Shown in pieces: positions 26,332 to 34,559 of a stretch of DNA of 64,000 nucleotides. Each line of letters starts with the position of its first letter. Within the stretch, counting starts at the first letter, position 1. A program made the translations under genes and the position numbers. Origin of the DNA: Candidatus Bathyarchaeia archaeon (GTDB taxonomy: Archaea; Thermoproteota; Bathyarchaeia; Bathyarchaeales; Bathycorpusculaceae); contig CP166960.1 of the NCBI GenBank assembly GCA_041447175.1, forward strand, positions 2,310,519-2,374,518, given 5' to 3'. The notes beneath the pieces were generated by a model. It was not told the origin of the DNA. It saw nothing but the letters and a program-made list of their open reading frames with translations, and searched no databases.

Positions 26332-27222
26332 TTATTGGGTGAGGTAGTTGATTATGCGGCTGTAGAGGTCTTTTTCCCGCGCATCTTCGTATCCTGCGTA
26401 TATGCTGGGATTGTCGTTAATTTCCACGGCAACAAAGTCGCCGTCTACCTCTTTTAGGTCCACCCCATAAAGCCCTTTGCCCACCACGCTGCATGCCTTC
26501 AAAGCCACTTCCCGCAGCCGCGGCGGGATGGTTTCTTTCTTGAGCGCAACCGTTCTGCCCCACGTGAACGTCGGCTTGCCGCGTAATTTGGCGCCATGTT
26601 TCCATCTGCCTTTAGGAATCATGTACTTGCACACATACAAGACATCATCATTAAGTACGCCTACTCGCCAATCAAACGCTGTCGGCGTAAACTTTTGCAC
26701 TGCCAACACGTCGCTTTTCTTAAAGAACCGCTTAGCCACCGTGCGGAAGCTGGTTTCACAGGCAGCTTTCTCCACGTACTTGCTAAAACTTGTATAGGGC
26801 GCTTTGATGACTACGGGTTTTCCGAGTTCCGCGAAGATACTGTTGATTCTTTTATGATGCAGCTCGTCTCGGCTTAGAAAAACGGTGGGTATGTGGGGCA
26901 CATTAAACCTTTCGAAAAGCGCGTACTGGTGAATTTTGTTGCCGCAGATGGTTATCGATTCAGGGTCATCAATGACTCTTAAGCCCAGCTCCCACGCGGT
27001 TTTAGAAACCACATACGCTGCGTTAAGCGGGTCAGTTGTCGCCCGAATAAAGACCGCGTCAAACTTGGACACGTCCGAGATGTTATTTCGAAACAGGAAC
27101 TGAAATTCTTGCCCCTGCTTTTCAGCTGTGGCTTTAAAGTTTTCCAGCGCAGTTTTCTCTCGCGGATCAGAGAAGTTATATTTTTCTACAAAACAGGCAA
27201 TCTTAGACACCGAAGGGTTCAC
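26332..27222 (-). CDS. RimK-like ATP-grasp ligase
   Basis: A 296-residue ATP-grasp protein that would join a carboxylate to an amine through an acyl-phosphate. Seen: an N-terminal substrate domain, then the ATP-grasp core with PVVIKAPYTSFSKYVEK, AVQKFTPTAFDWRVGVLN and the metal-binding end LYGVDLKEVDGDFVAVEINDNPSI. It starts with GTG inside the end of the upstream RLAN gene (20-base overlap). In many genomes the RLAN and ATP-grasp parts are one protein; here they are split. The substrate is not known. Confidence 0.85.
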   Translation of the reverse strand: MNPSVSKIACFVEKYNFSDPREKTALENFKATAEKQGQEFQFLFRNNISDVSKFDAVFIRATTDPLNAAYVVSKTAWELGLRVIDDPESITICGNKIHQYALFERFNVPHIPTVFLSRDELHHKRINSIFAELGKPVVIKAPYTSFSKYVEKAACETSFRTVAKRFFKKSDVLAVQKFTPTAFDWRVGVLNDDVLYVCKYMIPKGRWKHGAKLRGKPTFTWGRTVALKKETIPPRLREVALKACSVVGKGLYGVDLKEVDGDFVAVEINDNPSIYAGYEDAREKDLYSRIINYLTQ

Positions 27223-27898
27223 CTTGCTCCAAAAGGAGCGAGACCTCTTTGGATATTCTTTCTATATCTTGTTTTGAAAGCTCCTCTTTATCAAGAGCTT
27301 GGAGTCCACACAGGTAAGTGTTGTCGGGGGTTTTCTGAACATGCAGTTTACAGAGCGGAATCTTGAATAAGTCGTAAACTTGCTGGCTTATGCGTTGGGT
27401 CTGCTGGTCCTGGTCGGGGCATTTGCCAAAAAAGCTTTTGATAGTTACGATTTGACCTTTAAGAGGTTGAGCGCAGACTGCGAACTTGTAGTTCATGCCC
27501 AAGCTTTTCACAGCTCGGTAAAGAGCGCTTTTGTTGTTAGCAGTTTTGTAGCCTTCGTGGATGAAGGGGTTGACCGCGAAGAGCACCAGCGGGAAGCCAA
27601 GTTCAGCGGCGATTTTTGTAACCAAATCCGTCACGATGAAGGGTAGCGTTGGAATCCCTGCTTTTGAGGCTCTTAGAAGCAGCAGCGGAGTGCGGTTTGA
27701 ATCAAGAATGTTTTCACAAGATGGAATCACTCTGTTTCCTAAAACTTCAGCGTGAAGCGAAACATAGTATCCTGTTTTTAGGTAGCGGTAGTCGTTGTTT
27801 AAGTTAAGGACTGGTTCTTTTGTATCTGCACTTAGAAATATCGCGGGCTTCATTATTTGCGAATCCGCTGTTAGGTCGATGTTAGAGACGACCAACAC
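27203..27898 (-). CDS. RLAN domain protein (RimK-like ATP-grasp N-terminal)
   Basis: A 231-residue protein matching the RLAN domain that normally precedes a RimK-like ATP-grasp domain. The marker region is NDYRYLKTGYYVSLHAEVLGNRVIPS, preceded by a first strand VVSNIDL, which supports the GTG start at 27898 over the ATG at 27853. A TATA-like box on this strand lies at about 27943-27953. It overlaps the ATP-grasp gene by 20 bases, so the two products probably work as one enzyme. Confidence 0.78.
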   Translation of the reverse strand: MLVVSNIDLTADSQIMKPAIFLSADTKEPVLNLNNDYRYLKTGYYVSLHAEVLGNRVIPSCENILDSNRTPLLLLRASKAGIPTLPFIVTDLVTKIAAELGFPLVLFAVNPFIHEGYKTANNKSALYRAVKSLGMNYKFAVCAQPLKGQIVTIKSFFGKCPDQDQQTQRISQQVYDLFKIPLCKLHVQKTPDNTYLCGLQALDKEELSKQDIERISKEVSLLLEQGEPFGV

Positions 27899-28057
27899 TC
27901 ATGTGACACCAGATAATCAAGTGGTCGATACTCGCAAGGTATATTTAAAATTAACTGTGCACTTTGATGCAGCCAACATCACAACCTCTTCCAATGCTCT
28001 GATGAAACCCACATCGCGATTAAACTCGCAACCCTAACCAACCCGTTTTGATTTACT

Positions 28058-28097
28058 CTTTATATACCTGACAATTAGTGTCTAATATCAAAGAGGA
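28058..28097 (+). promoter_or_regulatory. Promoter and ribosome site of the GCS2 gene
   Basis: A TATA box tttatatac at about 28059-28067 predicts transcription from about 28092. A GAGG element lies at 28094-28097. The only in-frame standard start, ATG 28125, is 27 bases further on, which is far for this element. The TATA context matches that of the hydrogenase operon almost base for base. Confidence 0.5.
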
Positions 28098-28124
28098 ACT
28101 GCCACGTACAAAACGCTCGAAGTC

Positions 28125-29294
28125 ATGGGGCCCGAACATGAATTCTCCATAGTAAACGGCGACCTCAAAGCCTTACCCATAACGGACCAAATTATCAAAC
28201 GCTACTGCGGTAAACTCCTCAACTTTGTTGAGTTGCCTAACTTCACGTTTGGCAAAGAAATGCAGCTGCACGTTATGGAGCTGAAAGCAAACAAGCCTTT
28301 TCCATCGTCCCAGCTTTTTGAAGAAACCATGCAAACCGCCGTAACCACCCTTTCTGGTTTTCTGGAAAAACAGTTCAGTGCGCATCTTCTTGGCACGGGT
28401 ATGCATCCCTTACTGAACCTTGACGGAACTGGCATATGGCCTCATAGGCACCGAAAAATCTACGAGGCATACGGCAAAGTCTTTAACCTGAAACAGCATG
28501 GCTGGCTTAACATCCAAAGTTTCCACCTCAACTTACCCTACCAGAAACAACCCGATGGCGTTCTTTTGCATAACTTGCTCGCAAACATGTGTCCGTATTT
28601 ACCGGCGGTTTCGGCGTCTTCCCCCATCTACGAGGGGGTTTTACGGGAGAAGGTAGACAACCGGTTGACGTTTTACAAAGCAAACCAGCATGAGGTCGCG
28701 GCGGTTTCTGGAGATGTGGTTCCCGAGTACGTTTCATCGTTTAACATGTACCGCACCGACGTGATTGGTCGTTACTCGCGGGATTTAGCTAACGCGGGCG
28801 CCCCTGCAACGTTGCTGTATAAGGAGTGGGTTAACTCGCGGGGTGTGATTTTCCGTTTTGACCGCTGCGCCCTTGAAGTGCGGGTGATGGATGAGCAGGA
28901 ATGCATAAAATCTGATGTTGCTCTAAGCTGCTTTGTCCGCGCTGCCCTGCGGGGAATGCTTTTGGAGTCACCCCAGTTTTTGCCCCATGACCTTCTGGTT
29001 GAGGACTTTAACTTGGTTCTTGCTGAGGGTTTGAATGCTCAGGTTCGGCATCCACGGGGTCCAACTGCCCGTAGTGTCTGTCAACACCTGTACACTGTTG
29101 CATGGGCTAATGCAACTGCTGAAGAGAAAACCTATCTGCCCCTTGTCAAAAAACGTATTGAGCAGGGTAACTTATCAGATGTCATCAGAAAAGATGTGTT
29201 GAAACGTGCTCAACACACGGATTTCATGGACGCAATAATAACCGTATATTCAAAGCTTATAAGATGCCTTGCAACTAACCAACCCTACTTCTAA
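28125..29294 (+). CDS. GCS2-family glutamate-cysteine-ligase-like amidoligase
   Basis: A 389-residue member of the carboxylate-amine ligase family GCS2 (YbdK type). Seen: GPEHEFSIVNG at the very start, KEMQLHVMELKANKP with the acidic metal ligands, LLGTGMHP and a His-rich region (WPHRHRKIYEAYG), and RFDRCALEVRVMDEQE. The frame stays open 39 bases upstream, reading YKTLEV before the ATG, which resembles the family N-terminus, yet no ATG/GTG/TTG is there. It diverges from the RLAN/ATP-grasp pair, suggesting joint synthesis of a gamma-glutamyl or similar peptide. Confidence 0.82.
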   Translation: MGPEHEFSIVNGDLKALPITDQIIKRYCGKLLNFVELPNFTFGKEMQLHVMELKANKPFPSSQLFEETMQTAVTTLSGFLEKQFSAHLLGTGMHPLLNLDGTGIWPHRHRKIYEAYGKVFNLKQHGWLNIQSFHLNLPYQKQPDGVLLHNLLANMCPYLPAVSASSPIYEGVLREKVDNRLTFYKANQHEVAAVSGDVVPEYVSSFNMYRTDVIGRYSRDLANAGAPATLLYKEWVNSRGVIFRFDRCALEVRVMDEQECIKSDVALSCFVRAALRGMLLESPQFLPHDLLVEDFNLVLAEGLNAQVRHPRGPTARSVCQHLYTVAWANATAEEKTYLPLVKKRIEQGNLSDVIRKDVLKRAQHTDFMDAIITVYSKLIRCLATNQPYF

Positions 29295-29311
29295 CCTCAG
29301 GAGAAAAAACA

Positions 29312-29860
29312 ATGTCGGAAGACCAAAACGGGAAAACCTATTCTTTCGATGTATGCTCTCAGTGCAGCATGATTTGCTGCCAAGACGCTAATCCCCCCCT
29401 AACTTCTAACCGCAGAAAAATCTTGACTGAATACGTAAAAGCACAAAATCTTTCAGTCACCGAACTCTTTGCGGGAACAGACTATTCTCATCCCGCAACT
29501 GATTCGGATGGTGTCTGCGTGTTTTACAACAAGAAAACTCGAAGGTGCATGGTGCATCCGGTTAAGCCTGAAACCTGTCGCGCGGGCCCTATAACTTTTG
29601 ACATAAACCTGCAAACACGCAAAGTTGAATTTTACCTGAAGGAGGGTAAAATTTGTGCTTTTGCGCAGTTTTTGTTTGAGAATGAGGAAAATCTTAAGCA
29701 ACATTTAGAAGGGGCTAAGCCAGAGATTATGAGGTTAATTTGTGAATTGGATGTTGATGAATTGAAAGCCATTTTAATGATTCCTGAGCCTGAAACTTTC
29801 AAGGTTGACGAGAATGAATTGCCCAAAGAAGTTGCAGAGAAACTTGGAATCGAGCATTAA
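29312..29860 (+). CDS. YkgJ-family cysteine cluster protein
   Basis: A 182-residue protein of the YkgJ/UPF0153 class, predicted to bind zinc or an Fe-S cluster. The Cys pattern is CSQCSMICCQD near the N-terminus, then GVCVFYNKKTRRCMVH and PETCRAGP. The C-terminal part is acidic and helical. It begins 17 bases after the GCS2 stop behind a CAGGAG element and is probably in the same operon. Homologues are often annotated as zinc/iron-chelating; the biochemical role is not settled. Confidence 0.82.
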   Translation: MSEDQNGKTYSFDVCSQCSMICCQDANPPLTSNRRKILTEYVKAQNLSVTELFAGTDYSHPATDSDGVCVFYNKKTRRCMVHPVKPETCRAGPITFDINLQTRKVEFYLKEGKICAFAQFLFENEENLKQHLEGAKPEIMRLICELDVDELKAILMIPEPETFKVDENELPKEVAEKLGIEH

Positions 29861-29923
29861 ACGTGGGCTGTTTTGCATCAAGTTAATAAGTATAGGCGTG
29901 GTTAAAACAACGGAGAGAGAAAA

Positions 29924-30469
29924 ATGGTCCTAAAAGATGTAGAGCGCAAAATGCTCTCAGAACTGATTAAAAATTCGAGACGAAGCGACCGAGAATTAGC
30001 GAAAGCCATTGGAATTTCACAACCCACCGCTACCCGAATCCGAACAAAACTAGAAAAGGAAGGCTACATTAAAGAGTACACCACAATCCCCAACCTGAGT
30101 AAAACCGGTTTCGGATTACTTGCTCTAACCTTCCTCAAACTGGACGTCAAACACACTTTGCAATCAAGGGAGATTGGCGATTTCAAGCGAGTACATTATG
30201 AGGCCGTATCAAAAACTCCAAGCGCATTGATGTTTATCAAGCGCGGCATGGGTTTAGGGTATGACGCTGTGATTATGTCTCTTCATCAAGATTACCCTTC
30301 ATGCGATAAATTCCGAACCTTCGTGAGACAAAGCATGATGGAGCGGATAATAAGCATGGACACTTTTTTGGTAAATCTTGAAGAGGAGCAAAACAGCCTC
30401 CCCTTTAGTTTTAACCTGTTAGCCAGCCAAATGTTAGCTTCGGTGGATAAAAAAAGTGCCGAGCAATAA
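29924..30469 (+). CDS. Lrp/AsnC-type transcriptional regulator
   Basis: A 181-residue regulator. The N-terminal helix-turn-helix is clear (DVERKMLSELIKNSRRSDRELAKAIGISQPTATRIRTKLEKEGYI). The C-terminal part is diverged from the standard RAM ligand domain and I cannot define its ligand. A gagagaga ribosome-site-like stretch precedes the ATG. It stands alone between the YkgJ gene and the convergent SCP2 gene. Confidence 0.82.
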   Translation: MVLKDVERKMLSELIKNSRRSDRELAKAIGISQPTATRIRTKLEKEGYIKEYTTIPNLSKTGFGLLALTFLKLDVKHTLQSREIGDFKRVHYEAVSKTPSALMFIKRGMGLGYDAVIMSLHQDYPSCDKFRTFVRQSMMERIISMDTFLVNLEEEQNSLPFSFNLLASQMLASVDKKSAEQ

Positions 30470-30484
30470 CCCGGGGCTCCTTTT

Positions 30485-30814
30485 TCAGAGAAACCCTGCT
30501 TCCTTAAGCTTTAGTGCCAAGGCGATGTTGCCCTTAAACTGCACCTTCCCCGTGAAAAACGCTTTCTCAGCGCTAATTCTGTCGTTCACTAAATCCAAGT
30601 AATCCTTCTCCGCCATCCTCAACGACAAGTTAGGCGAAGGATGAACGCCTTCTTTGATGTCTATTTTTTGGTCTTTGATGACGACAATCCAGTCTCCTCC
30701 GTTCTCGCCCTTGATGCTTACCTGAACGACAACGTCTACCCCGGCAGCTTTGCTTGCGTCAAATCTTTCGGGTAGGGTTTTTTCAAAAAACTCTCTTGCT
30801 GTATTTACTTGCAT
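30485..30814 (-). CDS. SCP2 sterol-carrier-like protein
   Basis: A 109-residue SCP2-fold protein. The core is seen as VVVQVSIKGENGGDWIVVIKDQKIDIKEG, then DYLDLVNDRISAEKAFFTGKVQFKGNIALALKL. These proteins bind fatty acyl or other hydrophobic ligands in a small cavity. It lies 12 bases downstream of cofE in the same direction, so it is probably co-transcribed. No direct link to F420 chemistry is known to me. Confidence 0.83.
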   Translation of the reverse strand: MQVNTAREFFEKTLPERFDASKAAGVDVVVQVSIKGENGGDWIVVIKDQKIDIKEGVHPSPNLSLRMAEKDYLDLVNDRISAEKAFFTGKVQFKGNIALALKLKEAGFL

Positions 30815-30826
30815 TTTAAATCTCCA

Positions 30827-31585
30827 TTACCTGAACATGTCTTTTTCTTTGGGGCGAGTCAAATTTTGCACAGAAACATCCTCAGCGGCCTGATACCTGT
30901 ATCCTCTGATTATAGCCACGGGGATTCCCTCGTTTGCTTGTCCCATGACCAACTCTGCTGCCGAGGCAAGCTCGTCCGCTATGCATGTTTGCTTCACATT
31001 AAGAACGTAGCCAAAGAGGTCTTTTTCGCCTCTGCGGTCACGGATGGGCTTAATCCCTGCTACGCCTATAGCAACGTTGATTTCCCCCATACGCAAAGGG
31101 CGCCCATGGGTATCTGAAATAATCACTGCAACACTGCAGCCCGTAATCCTCTTTATTTCATGCCTTATGTTTCGCGCTGACGCATCAGGGTCAACAGGAA
31201 GCAAAGCCACGCTTCGGTCGCCATTCACGTTAGACCGGTCTAATCCCGCGTTCGCTGAGATAATGCCGCTTTTTGTCTCCGTTATCAGGCTGTTGGGGCC
31301 CATGCGCACAATTTCTTTGGTTTCCCGAAGAATAACCTCCACCATAGCTGGCTCCTTGCCGACTTTTGCTGCAATCTCCACGGCGCGTTCTGAGGGCACA
31401 ACCTCATCAAGGTTAACGATGCTTCCTTCGGCTTTAGAAACCGCAACATGCGTCACGACCACCACATCGCCTTCTTGGATTGGAGTGCCCTGTTTTTCTG
31501 CAGCTTCAACGATAAACTGTCCTATGTTGTCACCTTTTTGAAACAGCGGCAATTTTTCGACGGCAACAATTCTTACAGTATCCAC
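30827..31585 (-). CDS. cofE: Coenzyme F420-0:L-glutamate ligase
   Basis: A 252-residue GTP-dependent ligase that adds the glutamate tail to F420-0. Seen: GDVVVVTHVAVSKAEG near the N-terminus, GIISANAGLDRSNV, LLPVDPDASARNI and IISDTHGRPLRMGEINVAIGVAGIKPIRDRRG, which carry the metal and GTP contacts. It is a good marker that this organism makes F420. That bears on the FrhB-like proteins at 32681 and 37834. Confidence 0.93.
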   Translation of the reverse strand: MDTVRIVAVEKLPLFQKGDNIGQFIVEAAEKQGTPIQEGDVVVVTHVAVSKAEGSIVNLDEVVPSERAVEIAAKVGKEPAMVEVILRETKEIVRMGPNSLITETKSGIISANAGLDRSNVNGDRSVALLPVDPDASARNIRHEIKRITGCSVAVIISDTHGRPLRMGEINVAIGVAGIKPIRDRRGEKDLFGYVLNVKQTCIADELASAAELVMGQANEGIPVAIIRGYRYQAAEDVSVQNLTRPKEKDMFR

Positions 31586-31639
31586 TTAGTGGGTTCCCTT
31601 CAATGAATGCAATTGACTAGCTACCACAAGAACGCATTA

Positions 31640-31775
31640 AAGCTTATCTGAAGTAGCAAAAACGTGTATTCATGCCACAACCGCCCAGAAAAAACAAACC
31701 GTCCCCTGCCCAAGATTTCCTGCTACAAAAAGGTGAAAAATTTTGGGTGAGACGACGCTGCGTCTCAGTTTTTTT
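31640..31775 (+). ncRNA. Possible small transcript ending in a hairpin and T-run
   Basis: Between cofE and the metF-like gene the plus strand has a weak AT-rich box (about 31636-31645) and ends in a perfect 7-bp hairpin, TGAGACG-acgctg-CGTCTCA (31748-31767), followed by seven or more T (31768-31775). This would give an RNA of about 100 bases. A 61-codon frame from 31672 passes through the hairpin into the antisense of the next gene, so it is not convincing as protein. The hairpin may instead serve the minus-strand gene ending at 31784. Confidence 0.35.
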
Positions 31776-31783
31776 AGCTCTTA

Positions 31784-32509
31784 TTAGGTTCGGAATTTCT
31801 GCAGCTTCTGCAGCATTTCTTTGTCGCCTTCAGCGTCACCAGCGCATGTGGCGATAATACCGTCGACTAAACCTTCCAGCCTTGCTGCTTTCTCTTCAAC
31901 TGTGTCCATGGTTGCGGCAACTGGCCAGCCAATCATCTTGACTGTTTCCACGTTCTTTGGTGTGCCCACAAGGAAGTATGCGTAGATGGGTTTGTTCATT
32001 TTCTTGCATTCTTTGGCGACCTGTTCTAGGACTGGGAAGGATTGGTCTTCAAGCCTCATGAAGTAGATAAAGTCCCAGTCGCCCTTGGCGCGTTCGATGG
32101 TTTCTTCGACGGAGCGGCGTGCGGTCAGCAAGCAGCCAAGCTTTAGGTTCTTCAGCTTCACGTTTGCTTTCAGGAAGTCTCTTGCCGCTTCAGAGGAAGG
32201 CAGCATCTTTATGGGTTCGCCAAAGTGGGGTTTGTCGCCCATGGTGACTGCTAAGCCGTCAAGACCGATGATGTCAGAGGCTAAAGCTAAACCGCCAACT
32301 TCCACTGGACCCTTATAGTGTAGAATAAAGATGGGGCAGACATACTTGTCTGGGTACTTGTTTTTGAGGATGCAGCTTACAACGACGCCGCTGGGAGCTG
32401 GAAAACCGGCAGCGCTGTCGGTTACGTTCCATCCGTCAACTAAGTCTTTGATTTCATCTGCGAGCTTGAGGAATTTACGTGTTGGTACAAACTCGTTTAG
32501 TATTTTCAT
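31784..32509 (-). CDS. Methylenetetrahydrofolate reductase (MetF)-like protein
   Basis: A short TIM-barrel protein of 241 residues from ATG 32509. Similarity to MetF: the EFVPTR start (family EFFPPR), the strand NVTDSAAG, then LDGLAVTMGDKPHFGEP, where the Asp corresponds to the family's flavin-contacting GD(x)P motif. It would reduce methylene- to methyl-tetrahydropterin, the last step of the methyl branch. The upstream neighbour on the same strand is an FrhB-like F420 protein, a possible electron partner. The frame continues to 32575, but the extra 22 residues lack support. Confidence 0.72.
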   Translation of the reverse strand: MKILNEFVPTRKFLKLADEIKDLVDGWNVTDSAAGFPAPSGVVVSCILKNKYPDKYVCPIFILHYKGPVEVGGLALASDIIGLDGLAVTMGDKPHFGEPIKMLPSSEAARDFLKANVKLKNLKLGCLLTARRSVEETIERAKGDWDFIYFMRLEDQSFPVLEQVAKECKKMNKPIYAYFLVGTPKNVETVKMIGWPVAATMDTVEEKAARLEGLVDGIIATCAGDAEGDKEMLQKLQKFRT

Positions 32510-32680
32510 AGAGGCATCATCTTGGCTAAACGTAGATGGGTTTGGCTTAAAAAGGCTTTTGTAGCCGATAAACAAGGCGTTCTAGCGCTGCCGACAACAA
32601 ATCTGCTTAAAATGTGGTTAACTGGGTAAGACAAGCTTTTTTCGGCTCTGATTTTTCCTTTTGTTTTCGTGATTGTTTGT

Positions 32681-33541
32681 CTAAACGTCGGTTTTCTGTG
32701 GTTGGGTTGGCGTCTTGTTGATACGGCTCAAGTTTTTGTTGGAATGCGCTTTTTTTAGCTTGCATAATTTTGTGATTTCCTCTTTATTTGCCTCTGCTCT
32801 GCATATGCCCAAGTTTTCTATCAGCTTTTTACCTGCGTCTGTTCGAACAATAACCGTTGAGTACCCGCTTGGGCTGCCCACTGAACCCGCCGAGACATCT
32901 GCGTGCCACGCCGGAAAATCGTCGCAGAACCTGCATCCCCCCGCAACTGCCCCCTCAAGGTCTCCCACCCTGCAGCTGTACTCTCGCTGGTCGAGGTAAG
33001 CGGTGAATTTGCCTTGCCGTATCTGGGTCTTTTGGGCTTCATCGATGTTCATGCCCAGAAGCTTCTGCGTCTGCGTTTTAAGTTTGGCGTAGTTGAATGC
33101 TTCAAAACAAAACAACCCAACTATTGTGATTTCTGCGTCGGGCACTTGCTGCTTTAGGTTTTTTTGGATTGCTCTGGCGGCTTTAGCTTGACAAGGCGTG
33201 CCAACCACCGCGATTCTCTTTCTCCCCTTAGCAACAAGCTCCCTCAGCTTAGGCGCAGTCAGTACCCTGAGGTATTTGGTTCCCTTTGCCGCCTCCACTT
33301 CCGCCACGTTCTCGGCAGCTACCGCCTCCGCTCGGTAGCCTTCTTTGCGTGCAACAACCACCGCCACATCAAACAAGCCCCTCTGCAAGCCCTCCACCAG
33401 CAGCGCAGAAACCACCCCGCCATCTTGACCTTCAATGCTGCTTTTGGCTGAAAACAGTTCATTGTAACTGCCCAAGTTTCCGTCTTCTATCTGCGTACCA
33501 GTTTGGGTTTTGTCTGCCCCTTTTTCCGCGGTGTTTGCCAT
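32681..33541 (-). CDS. FrhB/FdhB-family F420-linked flavo-Fe-S protein
   Basis: A 286-residue member of the coenzyme F420 hydrogenase/dehydrogenase beta-subunit family. Four cysteines fit the [4Fe-4S] site: VGTPCQAKA, GLFCFEAF and the pair in CRFCDDFPAWHADVSAGSVG. The start QDGGVVSALLVEGL is also typical. It uses FAD to pass electrons between F420 and Fe-S clusters. It lies upstream of the metF-like gene on the same strand and is a clear paralogue of the C-terminal half of the protein at 37834-39258. The last 35 residues are basic and low in complexity. Confidence 0.82.
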   Translation of the reverse strand: MANTAEKGADKTQTGTQIEDGNLGSYNELFSAKSSIEGQDGGVVSALLVEGLQRGLFDVAVVVARKEGYRAEAVAAENVAEVEAAKGTKYLRVLTAPKLRELVAKGRKRIAVVGTPCQAKAARAIQKNLKQQVPDAEITIVGLFCFEAFNYAKLKTQTQKLLGMNIDEAQKTQIRQGKFTAYLDQREYSCRVGDLEGAVAGGCRFCDDFPAWHADVSAGSVGSPSGYSTVIVRTDAGKKLIENLGICRAEANKEEITKLCKLKKAHSNKNLSRINKTPTQPQKTDV

Positions 33542-33591
33542 TTTGACCGTGCCTTTATTGAGTAGTGTTTTTTCTTCAGATAAGTTTTCGC

Positions 33592-33648
33592 CAACCTATT
33601 TGGATGCTAATATTGATTCGATGCAGAACCTATAGAGGGGTCTACCCG
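33592..33648. repeat. Intergenic repeat family C, copy 1
   Basis: About 55 bases matching the copy at 49671-49727. Shared blocks are CCTATTTGGATGCTA, ATTCGATGCAGAA, ATAGA and GGGGTCTAC; the other copy has an extra GGGGA. Overall identity by eye is about 80 percent. Neither copy lies in a gene, and the contexts differ (here between divergent genes, there between convergent genes). It could be a small RNA or a mobile-element remnant. Confidence 0.6.
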
Positions 33649-33772
33649 CTAAGTTATTGTCAAGACCCTGTTGTGACTGCGTTGTTTGCCCACATGCATA
33701 TTCCTTCGCTCCTTTTTTTTAGGAAACGTAAATTAATCCTTCAACGCGAAAAGTTATGGTTGTGGTGAAATT

Positions 33773-34552
33773 ATGAAGGTTGCAGTTTCTGGAAAAGGTG
33801 GCGTAGGCAAAACCCTCATTGCAGGTGGCTTAGCCAAAGGGTTTGCTGACCGCGGCTTTAAATCAATGGCTATAGATGCTGACTCCTCCCCAAACCTTGC
33901 TTTGACGTTGGGGTTGACGGCGGAGCAAGCTCGAAAAATTTTGCCTTTGACCGAGAACAAGGAGCTTGTGGACTCCAAAACAAGCACTGGTTACTCGGGC
34001 GTCTACAACCTGAACTTTAAGGTAGATGATATAATTCGGGATTATGCCATGAAGACCCCGCTTGGCGTTGAACTCATTGTTATGGGCACCGTGAAAGCAA
34101 TGGGTTCTGGCTGCATGTGCGCCCCCAATGCCATCGTGCGGGCAATGCTGCGGCATCTGATGGTGGAACGCAACGAAGCCGTCGTTTTAGACCTCGAAGC
34201 GGGCGTGGAACACATTGGCAGAGGAACAGCAAAAGCCGTAGACGTGTTGCTTATTGTGGCAGATTCTAATTTGAAGTCGCTGGAAATTGCCAAACACATT
34301 CACGACATGACTGCAGCAGCTGAAATGAAGCATGTTTACTTGGTTGGCAACCGCGTGATGAATCCAGCTCAGGAAGAAGCCATCAAAAGTTTCGCAAAGG
34401 AAAACCGTTTGGAGATTCTGGCGTTGGTGCCGTTTGACCAAAAAGTCATCGAAGCCGACATGCTTGGACAAACCCCGCTGAAAAATAAGGAAATGGCGGC
34501 AGTGCAGACCATAGACAATATATGCGACACGCTGCTTAAGAAAACCAATTAG
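33773..34552 (+). CDS. cooC: CooC-type nickel-insertion ATPase 1
   Basis: A 259-residue MinD/CooC ATPase for maturation of CODH. The deviant Walker A is SGKGGVGKTLIAGG with the signature Lys, the Walker B region is AVVLDLEAGVEHIGRG, and a C-x-C motif (GSGCMCAPN) matches the metal-binding pair of CooC dimers. The ATG follows GGTGAAATT. It begins a block leading into the CODH/ACS operon and lies 7 bases before a second CooC-like gene. Confidence 0.92.
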   Translation: MKVAVSGKGGVGKTLIAGGLAKGFADRGFKSMAIDADSSPNLALTLGLTAEQARKILPLTENKELVDSKTSTGYSGVYNLNFKVDDIIRDYAMKTPLGVELIVMGTVKAMGSGCMCAPNAIVRAMLRHLMVERNEAVVLDLEAGVEHIGRGTAKAVDVLLIVADSNLKSLEIAKHIHDMTAAAEMKHVYLVGNRVMNPAQEEAIKSFAKENRLEILALVPFDQKVIEADMLGQTPLKNKEMAAVQTIDNICDTLLKKTN

Positions 34553-34559
34553 TTTTGGG

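Noticed and set aside
31672-31857. 61-codon plus-strand frame MPQPPRKNK...
   Set aside because: It runs through a hairpin with a T-run and continues antisense into the metF-like gene. No ribosome site or conservation is evident.
33592-33648. tRNA-like T-loop (attcgatgc) in repeat family C
   Set aside because: No acceptor or anticodon stems can be drawn and there is no CCA-proximal pairing.
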